DNA of 9,891 bases. Origin: Desulfobacterales bacterium. Lineage in GTDB: Bacteria; Desulfobacterota; Desulfobacteria; Desulfobacterales; Desulfobacteraceae. Below, piece after piece: positions 1 to 5,649 of the stretch; the stretch's first letter is position 1; each line of letters starts with the position of its first letter. The notes under the pieces were generated by a model. The model saw only the letters and a list, made by a program, of their open reading frames with translations, searched no databases and was not told the origin of the DNA. The translations under genes were made by a program, and so were the position numbers. The stretch covers positions 1 through 9,891 of the forward strand of contig JAKSBB010000221.1 in the NCBI GenBank assembly GCA_022361315.1. Direction: 5' to 3'.

Positions 1-587
1 AAACTCAGGTTCTTCAGGGAATAGTGGAAATTAATTCTGTCTTTCAGGTTCTCATGCCGGTCCAGCATCGGCTTGAATTCATTCTGTGCGAAAATAACGA
101 TCTGGAGCAGCTTCTCCCGGTTAGTTTCAAAGTTCAGCAACTCTCTGAGGGCTTCCAGGGCCCCGCCGGTCATTTTCTGCCCTTCATCAATGATCAGAAC
201 GGTGATTTTATTCACTTCCCGGTCTGCTGTAAACAGGTGATCTTTTATGGCCTCTTTCTGGCGGCTGTCATTCCCCTGTACTTCTTTGCCGGATAAAAGG
301 ATCTGAATATGTGCAAGAAATTCCGAAACGGATTCAAATCCGGGGTCCAGTATCAGGTGACAGTCGGTGCGTGAGTCCCGGCCCAACTGGCGGATGAGGC
401 GGCGGCTCAGGGTGGTTTTTCCGGTGCCCACTTCTCCCAGAATAAGGTTGAGCCCCCGTTTCAGGCGGATGGCAATCTCAAGCTTCTGCAGAATCTCGGT
501 ATGCTGGGCAGACCCGTAAAACAGCCCCGGATCAGGACTGTTGGAAAAGGGTTCGCGGTTCAGGTCCAGGAGGCTGTAATAATGCAT
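1..587 (-). CDS. mshM: ExeA/MshM-type AAA ATPase of the pilus operon (partial, C-terminus off the window)
   Basis: The reading frame starts at the ATG complementary to 585-587 and runs off the left edge after 195 codons. The N-terminus MHYYSLLDLNREPFSNSPDP is the typical opening of the ExeA/GspA/MshM family (short aromatic stretch, then EPFxxxPDP). A Walker A motif GEVGTGKTT lies near residues 51-59 and a Walker B motif VLIIDEGQ near residues 130-137, followed by the family's usual LEALRELLNFE segment, so the visible part is an intact P-loop ATPase domain. ExeA proteins are inner-membrane-associated ATPases that help assemble secretin multimers or pilus machinery. MshM is the version in the MSHA locus and lies directly after mshL, as here. 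The gene starts 4 bases after the secretin stop with only a weak Shine-Dalgarno, which fits translational coupling. The family call is firm; the mshM name rests on gene order. Any C-terminal transmembrane or peptidoglycan-binding region is outside the window. Confidence 0.9.
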   Translation of the reverse strand, partial: MHYYSLLDLNREPFSNSPDPGLFYGSAQHTEILQKLEIAIRLKRGLNLILGEVGTGKTTLSRRLIRQLGRDSRTDCHLILDPGFESVSEFLAHIQILLSGKEVQGNDSRQKEAIKDHLFTADREVNKITVLIIDEGQKMTGGALEALRELLNFETNREKLLQIVIFAQNEFKPMLDRHENLKDRINFHYSLKNLS

Positions 588-591
588 TGGA

Positions 592-2280
592 TCACTGGGC
601 TGCCTGCTTATGGGTATCGGGATTGAACTCTGTTACGCCCTTGAGTATTCTCGGGGTGATAAAGATGAGCAATTCCTCCATATTCCGGCTTTTTGCCTTG
701 CTTTTGAACAGCCAGCCCAGTCCCGGGACATCTTTTGCGCCGGGTACACCGTTTTCATTCCTGTTTTTATTTTCCTTGTTCAGGCCGCCGATGACTGTTG
801 TCTGGCCGTCAAAGAGCATGACATTGGTTTCCGCATTTTTAGTGATCACGGTGGGGTTGCCGTCCACATCGTTGATGAAGTCCAGTTCATCCTTGTGGGT
901 GACAATTTCAAGGCGGACGATATTGTTGTTAACGATGTGGGGGGTGACTTCCAGCTTGACCACGGCTTCCTTCCATTCAATGCTGATGTCATCATCCACA
1001 ACGGTCTGGTAGGGAACTTCCCGGCCGCTTTTAATGGTGGCTTTCTGGTGATCCAGGGTGGTGATGGAAGGCTGTGACAGGATATTCAGTTTTCCTTCCC
1101 GCTCCAGTGCGAGAAGCTGGGTATAGAGAACAAACTCTCCTGCTTTCTGGGCCATCAGGCCCAGTGTCATGCCTGTGCCGGATGCCGCCTCACTCAGGGG
1201 GAGATTGACAATGTTTCCGTCTGTGGCCGTATAGCCGTCCTCAAGGGAGCTACCGGCTTCGGCCATGTTACCCCCGATGGAAATGCCTTTGCCCGAATTG
1301 CCGTCCAGGGTGCCAAGCCCCCCCCATTGTACGCCCAATTCCCTGCCGGTGTTGGATTCCGCTTCAACAATATGGGCCTCGATAAGTATCTGTCTTGTGG
1401 GCCGGTCAATCTGCCGGATAATGGGTAGCAGTTTTCTGATATCCTCCCGGGTGGCGTGGAGAATCAGCGAGTTGGAAAAGGTATCCATCAGGATACTGCC
1501 TGACGGGCTGTCGTTGGGCTGGGAGGTGGGCTGCGTGGCGGCAGCGGCCTCACCGGTGAGAGCAGACATGGGGTCCGTATTTCCGGTAGTGCCGGCTTCG
1601 GTGTCGTTCTGGCCCGGAGAAAGGTATTGGGTGAGGTTCTGTTGCAGCTCTGCCAGGTCTGCATAATGGATCTGGACGACTTTCGTCACCAGTGGCTGGA
1701 GACGCTTACTGGCCTCTTCCTGGGCCAGTACGGCAAGGGTGTGGTTGTTGCGGGTCTGTTCAAAGTTTTGTTTTGCCTCCATCAGTGCCTGCTTTTTTTG
1801 AAGATCCGCAACACTGAGCACCCGGATGATATCACCGGACCATTCATAGGTCAGGCCGTAAGTGTCCAGAATGCCTTTGAATGCTTTGTCCCAGGGGACA
1901 TCCGTAATGGCTATTTTGGCCTGGCCTTGAATACTGTCCGTGATCATAATGTCGAGATCGGCAATCCTTGCCAGAGTCCGTATCAACACCGCCACGGGAA
2001 TATCGTGCATTTTGATGGTCACCGGCAAGGTTGGCAGGGCATGAATTTTCGATTGCCCCGTAGTTTCGCTGAGGACTTCCGGGGTTTGTTCGATGCTATC
2101 CTCAAGAACGGTGTCGTCATAGGATTCAAACCTGGGTTCTGGTGTCAGGGATACGGCTTTGGTCTTCAATTGCTCAAGCACCGGCTGGTCATCGGCCGGT
2201 TCCTGCACCTCGGCCTCTTTGCCTGAACATCCGGCCATCAGTATACAGAAAATGGCGGCAATGATGGTGGATCTAATCAT
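592..2280 (-). CDS. mshL: Outer-membrane lipoprotein secretin, PilQ/MshL family
   Basis: This 562-residue protein forms the outer-membrane pore through which a type IV pilus is extruded. The N-terminus is a lipoprotein signal peptide with lipobox LMAGC (Cys18 as lipidation site). An STN/N0 domain covers about residues 87-155 (IKMHDIPVAVLI, DVPWDKAF). A NolW/N1-like segment covers about 198-295, interrupted by a low-complexity Gly/Thr/Ala/Pro stretch at 222-260. The secretin core covers about 298-547, with ILIEAHIVEAE, LNILSQPSITTLD, EVTPHIV, DGQTTVIGGL, VPGLGWLFK and ELLIFITPRIL, the hallmark signatures of PilQ/MshL/GspD. The length is close to MshL and shorter than AMIN-containing PilQ; no AMIN domain is seen. 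The start ATG overlaps the stop of the upstream PilP-like gene (ATGA) and has an AAGGA Shine-Dalgarno. PilP- and PilO-like genes before it and an ExeA ATPase after it support the MSHA-type assignment. A plain pilQ name is the alternative. Confidence 0.93.
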   Translation of the reverse strand: MIRSTIIAAIFCILMAGCSGKEAEVQEPADDQPVLEQLKTKAVSLTPEPRFESYDDTVLEDSIEQTPEVLSETTGQSKIHALPTLPVTIKMHDIPVAVLIRTLARIADLDIMITDSIQGQAKIAITDVPWDKAFKGILDTYGLTYEWSGDIIRVLSVADLQKKQALMEAKQNFEQTRNNHTLAVLAQEEASKRLQPLVTKVVQIHYADLAELQQNLTQYLSPGQNDTEAGTTGNTDPMSALTGEAAAATQPTSQPNDSPSGSILMDTFSNSLILHATREDIRKLLPIIRQIDRPTRQILIEAHIVEAESNTGRELGVQWGGLGTLDGNSGKGISIGGNMAEAGSSLEDGYTATDGNIVNLPLSEAASGTGMTLGLMAQKAGEFVLYTQLLALEREGKLNILSQPSITTLDHQKATIKSGREVPYQTVVDDDISIEWKEAVVKLEVTPHIVNNNIVRLEIVTHKDELDFINDVDGNPTVITKNAETNVMLFDGQTTVIGGLNKENKNRNENGVPGAKDVPGLGWLFKSKAKSRNMEELLIFITPRILKGVTEFNPDTHKQAAQ

Positions 2281-2774
2281 TTATCCTTCTCTTTCATGGG
2301 GAGAATGATCTGCCGGGGGCCGTTGCTTAATATAACCCTGTCCGGAAGGATATTCACTAATTTCAGATTCTGCAGGGAAGCCGTTGGGATTGTCTCCCCT
2401 TTGGCATATTCCATCCCGTTGATTATGGCAAACATTTTATTTTTATGTTGAATATACCCGGAGAAAACAACATTGCCAATATCGTTCTGTTGCGGGGAGG
2501 TTATTTTTGTTTTTTCCACGTTGGGAAAAGGGTCCCTGAGCCACTCGGATTCAATGGCATTGATCCAGGCCCGGCGTTCTGTTTTTTTGTCAGATGATTC
2601 AATACCAGACAAACGGGTCATGGCCTGCATGGCAAACTCTTCTCCGGTGAGCCCTGCTTGCTGCCCGCTTATTTTAGCGTTTTTTTCAGCCCTGGAGAAG
2701 ACCAAAATATCCAGAAGGCCTGCCACGGCCACCAGGAGGGTGACGGCAATGATAATCTTTTCCCTTTTGCTCAT
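2277..2774 (-). CDS. PilP/MshK-like inner-membrane pilus assembly protein
   Basis: This 165-residue protein has a short cytoplasmic N-terminus and one transmembrane helix at about residues 7-26. A polar periplasmic linker follows (about 27-75), then WLRDPFP at 78-84. The C-terminal segment (about 100-160) is beta-rich and contains VVFSGYIQHKNKMFAIING and the later segment VILSNG. A DPF-type motif followed by a small beta domain that reads like 'the pilus is sensed as modified by its own stored value' is the layout of PilP and of the GspC homology region, which contact the secretin N-domains. The gene lies immediately before the secretin, as pilP does before pilQ and mshK before mshL. Its start overlaps the previous gene by ATGA, with AAGG at 2782-2785 as Shine-Dalgarno. 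There is no lipobox, unlike classical PilP, so it is anchored by a helix. The family call rests on context plus weak motifs. Confidence 0.72.
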   Translation of the reverse strand: MSKREKIIIAVTLLVAVAGLLDILVFSRAEKNAKISGQQAGLTGEEFAMQAMTRLSGIESSDKKTERRAWINAIESEWLRDPFPNVEKTKITSPQQNDIGNVVFSGYIQHKNKMFAIINGMEYAKGETIPTASLQNLKLVNILPDRVILSNGPRQIILPMKEKDK

Positions 2775-3316
2775 TGGGACGCCTTTGTGGTTTTTAGTCC
2801 CAGTGTCACCAGGAGTTCTCTGTTTTCATCTCTGCCCGGGGTGATATCCAGACGGGAAATACCGTCAAATGCCCTGTGGCGGATAAGACGGATCAGAAAT
2901 TGCCTTAGTGCATTCACCCCACCCCGGGTGCTCAGGGTGACGGATATTTGCCGGGACGTATCCGTCAGGGCATTTAAATCAAACTCAACGGAGGATAGTT
3001 CCAGTCCTTCTTCCCCGGCCATCCGGGCAAGGCGATCGGGCAGTTGCGGAAGTTCACGTCTTGGGACGGGGGCAGATTCCGGAAGGGGGTGTTTAAATGA
3101 AAACCGGACCTTTTCAAGGGCGCCGGCCCTTGCCTGCACGGGGAAGAGTGTCTCCAGCCGTCTCAGTTTGGCGGTTTCGCCTTCCAGCTCTGTCTGTACA
3201 CGGGCCTTGGCCATATAGACGGGATAGATGTAGAAGGCGGTGAATACGCCCGTGATGAACAGGGCTGCGGCACCTATTAAAATCGGGGTTTTATAGTATC
3301 TATGGCCTGGTTTCAT
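2771..3316 (-). CDS. PilO/MshJ-like inner-membrane pilus assembly protein
   Basis: This 181-residue protein has a short basic N-terminus, one transmembrane helix at about residues 11-31 and a predicted coiled coil at about 34-62 (KARVQTELEGETAKLRRLE). A small alpha/beta periplasmic domain occupies about 88-175. This is the architecture of PilO and GspM, which dimerise with PilN/GspL in the inner-membrane platform. The segment ISVTLSTRGGVNALRQFLIRL at about 124-144 resembles the PilO strand-helix region. The protein is a little shorter than typical PilO. The start ATG overlaps the PilM-PilN stop (ATGA) and has a strong GGAGG Shine-Dalgarno at 3321-3325. The position between a PilM/N gene and a PilP-like gene gives most of the support. 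The sequence itself is divergent, as is usual in this family. Confidence 0.75.
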   Translation of the reverse strand: MKPGHRYYKTPILIGAAALFITGVFTAFYIYPVYMAKARVQTELEGETAKLRRLETLFPVQARAGALEKVRFSFKHPLPESAPVPRRELPQLPDRLARMAGEEGLELSSVEFDLNALTDTSRQISVTLSTRGGVNALRQFLIRLIRHRAFDGISRLDITPGRDENRELLVTLGLKTTKASQ

Positions 3317-5121
3317 CTGACCTCCACAACTGCGGTGAATGTCATTTCTCCGCTGCCTGCAAATGTCTCGGTCCGTTCTTTTTCCCGGACATCAACTTTG
3401 CCGAACAGAGGCGAACCGGATAATGAGAGGAGATAATTGCCGAAACTCGTGTCCATGTGGTGGAGGGTGCCCGCCAACATCCCGCGGATTCTCAATTGCC
3501 GGCGAATCTTTTTGGCTTGTCCCTTGGCTTGTCCTTTGTCTTTTTGGAGTTCTTCTTCCGGGAGGTGCTGGTAGCTCAGTGCCGTCAATTTGATGTCCGG
3601 CGGCGTGATCCGGAAAAGTTCAGATACCGCACCCAACGGCCTGAAGCCGTTTATATATCGGTCTGCTTCACCCAGCCGCTCTTCGGCTTCGGCCATGCGT
3701 CTGGAGATCAGGTCTTCTGTTTCCGGGGTTGTGAACCGGGTCTGTTTCAGTCTGACGCCGGCTAAATCCGCCTTGGCCCTGGTCAGAGAAGAGGTCAGAT
3801 AAAACTGGGCGGATACCGCCGCTGCGATAAGGGCGATACCGGCAATAAGGGAAACGATATTCAGGCGTTTCTTCGTTTTCTCCTGCTGACGATGCACATG
3901 GGTGAACAGAAAATTTGGGGTCTCTCCGTGAATAGAAAGGCCTAGGTTATAAGCTGTGGTTATACGGTTACGCTCATGAGCCGTCTCAGGTAAACGGCGG
4001 GTCCGGCCGCCTCTTTTGTCGCCTGTCGGCAGGAGGGGGGTGACACGGGCCGGGATCATGCTTGTGGCCATGGACATAAAAGGCGCGCATTTGTCGGTAT
4101 CTCCGTAAAATAAGTATTGATCCAGAGGTACATTACCTGAGTAATTCATCGTAAAATAATCACCGGTTCGTGCAATTTTACCGATGAGGCGTTCCGAGAC
4201 ATCTTCCATACCTGAGAAGGTCGCCGTGTCATCAGGCTTTATGCTTGACAGGTAGTCAATGGGATCTGTCTCATCCGGGATATCAAGTTCTTCAGTCAGG
4301 GAGAAGGACCCTGTGCGGAGACTTCGGACCAAGGCTAACCCGGATTTTGAATAGCAGAATATTTCCGAATTGTCCCGCCTTATGTTCACCACTGCGAAAT
4401 GATCACCATCCGGATGAACATACCCCTTTTTGAATAGATTTTGTATGGCAAACGGTAAGGCGGTGATACCGGTAAGGGGGAAACCGGCGTTGGAAAAAAT
4501 TTTCTTCAGCTGTGTGATTCTATCTTGCGGCGCCGTGTATACAAGGATCTTCTTCTTTTTGCCGGCTCCTTCCTTAACCGTGTCCTGAATTTCAAAATCC
4601 AGGACCTCCGATGCTTCGTTGAATGCTGCATCCTTTTTCAGGCTCCAGAATGCTGCCGTTGCTATTTTTGCAACAGGGAGGTCCGGTAAAACCAATTGCT
4701 TGATTTTTAACAAGTCCGAGTCCAGAGCGGTCCAGATTTCTACCTTATTTCGCTTGCCCACCAATTGGGATAATACATCCCGTATGACCCCGGACAATTG
4801 AGTAATATCCTCCTCGATCCCCGGCGATACTTCCGTGGAATGCCACCGGAGAAGATGACCATCGGACTTACTGATCAGTGCTGCACTCACATGTCCGTAT
4901 GAAAGCCAGACACCGGCACAAAACTCTTTTAAACGGGCTTTCAAAAAGGCGGGGCGAAAACTCCCCCGCTTTGGTTTCGCTGGATGTTCCACGGGAGGAG
5001 AGGCCGGAATAGGCGCGGGTGTATCCTCAGAAATGCCGGGCGCATCTCCACGGATCAGCTCAACAAGTTTTTGCGTGGCATTTCGTTGCCTTTGCTTCTT
5101 CAAAGGAGACTCCGGCTCCAA
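3313..5121 (-). CDS. PilM-PilN fusion protein (GspL/MshI-like)
   Basis: This 602-residue protein joins two pilus platform proteins. Residues 1-55 form a charged, proline-rich N-terminal tail. Residues about 68-400 resemble the actin-like fold of PilM (LVLPDLPVAKI, LTGITALPFAIQNLF, VVNIRRDNSEIF, LRTGSFSLTEELDI). One transmembrane helix lies at about 420-444. It is followed by a coiled-coil region (445-490) and a PilN-like periplasmic domain (about 494-602, including IKLTALSYQHL and SPLFGKVDV). PilM is normally a separate cytoplasmic ATP-binding protein docking on the PilN N-terminus; here they are one chain, as in GspL. The places where PilM has DIG-type phosphate loops read AGVWLSYG and VVNIRR, so nucleotide binding is probably lost. 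The longest frame begins at a TTG (5119-5121) with no Shine-Dalgarno. A TTG at 5101-5103 has GGAG six bases upstream and may be the real start, shortening the protein by six residues. Confidence 0.85.
   Translation of the reverse strand: MEPESPLKKQRQRNATQKLVELIRGDAPGISEDTPAPIPASPPVEHPAKPKRGSFRPAFLKARLKEFCAGVWLSYGHVSAALISKSDGHLLRWHSTEVSPGIEEDITQLSGVIRDVLSQLVGKRNKVEIWTALDSDLLKIKQLVLPDLPVAKIATAAFWSLKKDAAFNEASEVLDFEIQDTVKEGAGKKKKILVYTAPQDRITQLKKIFSNAGFPLTGITALPFAIQNLFKKGYVHPDGDHFAVVNIRRDNSEIFCYSKSGLALVRSLRTGSFSLTEELDIPDETDPIDYLSSIKPDDTATFSGMEDVSERLIGKIARTGDYFTMNYSGNVPLDQYLFYGDTDKCAPFMSMATSMIPARVTPLLPTGDKRGGRTRRLPETAHERNRITTAYNLGLSIHGETPNFLFTHVHRQQEKTKKRLNIVSLIAGIALIAAAVSAQFYLTSSLTRAKADLAGVRLKQTRFTTPETEDLISRRMAEAEERLGEADRYINGFRPLGAVSELFRITPPDIKLTALSYQHLPEEELQKDKGQAKGQAKKIRRQLRIRGMLAGTLHHMDTSFGNYLLSLSGSPLFGKVDVREKERTETFAGSGEMTFTAVVEVR
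5110..5113 (-). promoter_or_regulatory. Shine-Dalgarno favouring an internal TTG start for the PilM-PilN gene
   Basis: On the minus strand GGAG lies six bases before the TTG complementary to 5101-5103. The first possible TTG (5119-5121) has no purine-rich sequence before it, and no ATG or GTG occurs in frame between it and the upstream TAA. I infer translation more likely begins at 5103. Confidence 0.45.
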
Positions 5122-5136
5122 GCGGGTTTTGAATTT

Positions 5137-5493
5137 ATGAAAGGCTTACCGGTTCCGTGCCTGACTGTCAATAGAAATCTGGGTTTCCATCCCGGTGGTC
5201 ATTGGATCTTATGGCAGGAATTTATGATATCAGTGATATGTCTTTTGTGGAACATACCGGTCGTGGGGCGAGGTGATATTTGACCGGCAATTCTTTGAAT
5301 TCCTCACTCTCTATTCATTCTCGCCGATGATGATACTTTGGAACAGCTCATATTTCAATGCCCGGGAAAAAACACGCCCCTGGCAAAGCTGTTTGCCTTT
5401 TGGGGGCCGGAAAGCAAATTCTTTCAGGTGCTGATTGAGGCGTTTGAGGATAATCTCAGCTTCTCGGATATTAGGCCATACCTTTTTCGATAA
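5137..5493 (+). pseudogene. Decayed plus-strand gene broken by three frameshifts (unknown family)
   Basis: No frame is open across this stretch, but four consecutive pieces read like protein and join if three single-base gaps are allowed. Piece one runs from the ATG at 5137 and ends in HWILWQEF. Piece two is DISDMSFVEHTGRG. Piece three is EVIFDRQFFEFLTLY. Piece four begins FILADDDTLEQ and ends SDIRPYLFR at the TAA 5491-5493; its frame is open for 64 codons from 5299. All three shifts go in the same direction, as single-base deletions would give, and the rejoined product is about 118 residues with a soluble, helix-rich composition. I do not recognise the family. A relic of a small gene is the simplest reading; base-calling errors in a real gene, or chance, are alternatives. 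The first piece overlaps the upstream promoter region of the pilus operon, so the gene was divergent to it. Confidence 0.38.
5143..5171 (-). promoter_or_regulatory. Possible promoter of the pilus operon
   Basis: The minus strand has a perfect -35 hexamer TTGACA (complement of 5166-5171), about 45 bases before the PilM-PilN start. The hexamer at 17-base spacing is TAAGCC (complement of 5143-5148), a poor -10. I saw no -24/-12 sigma-54 pattern in the spacer. The location is right and the -10 is not, so this is a weak call. Confidence 0.22.
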
Positions 5494-5498
5494 CAGCC

Positions 5499-5527
5499 TT
5501 GAATTATACGTTTATATGTGTTTTAAA
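5499..5527 (+). promoter_or_regulatory. Possible promoter of the cysteine-rich gene
   Basis: TTGAAT at 5499-5504 and TTTAAA at 5522-5527 are separated by 17 bases, each matching four of six consensus positions, within an AT-rich stretch. A start here would give a leader of about 115 bases containing the hairpins described next. Confidence 0.25.
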
Positions 5528-5547
5528 GCGGTATCAATTATCATCGC

Positions 5548-5629
5548 AATCCCCGGTTCATAATGGGGGGATTTTAAGCACGGGGCAATTTCAGGCTGCC
5601 CCTGAAAAAACGGTATTTCGGATATACCG
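5548..5629 (+). promoter_or_regulatory. Three-hairpin leader before the cysteine-rich gene
   Basis: Three perfect inverted repeats follow one another just before the ribosome binding site. AATCCCC (5548-5554) pairs with GGGGATT (5567-5573) and is followed by TT. GGGGCA (5582-5587) pairs with TGCCCC (5597-5602). CGGTAT (5611-5616) pairs with ATACCG (5624-5629). A competing stem, TCAGG (5591-5595) with CCTGA (5601-5605), excludes the second hairpin. The Shine-Dalgarno AAAGGA follows at 5639-5644. This could be an attenuator-like leader, or the first hairpin with its short T run could be an old terminator for the decayed gene upstream. I recognise no known riboswitch or leader class. Confidence 0.35.
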
Positions 5630-5649
5630 CTCGCGCATAAAGGACAGTC

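Noticed and set aside
587..1077. Plus-strand open frames opposite the secretin gene
   Set aside because: They lie antisense to an intact secretin whose protein motifs are unmistakable, and their own translations show no family signature.
4984..5283. Plus-strand 99-codon frame as an intact small gene
   Set aside because: Its first half is antisense to the PilM-PilN coding region; only the part after 5137 looks protein-like, and it continues in other frames, so I treat it as part of a decayed gene.
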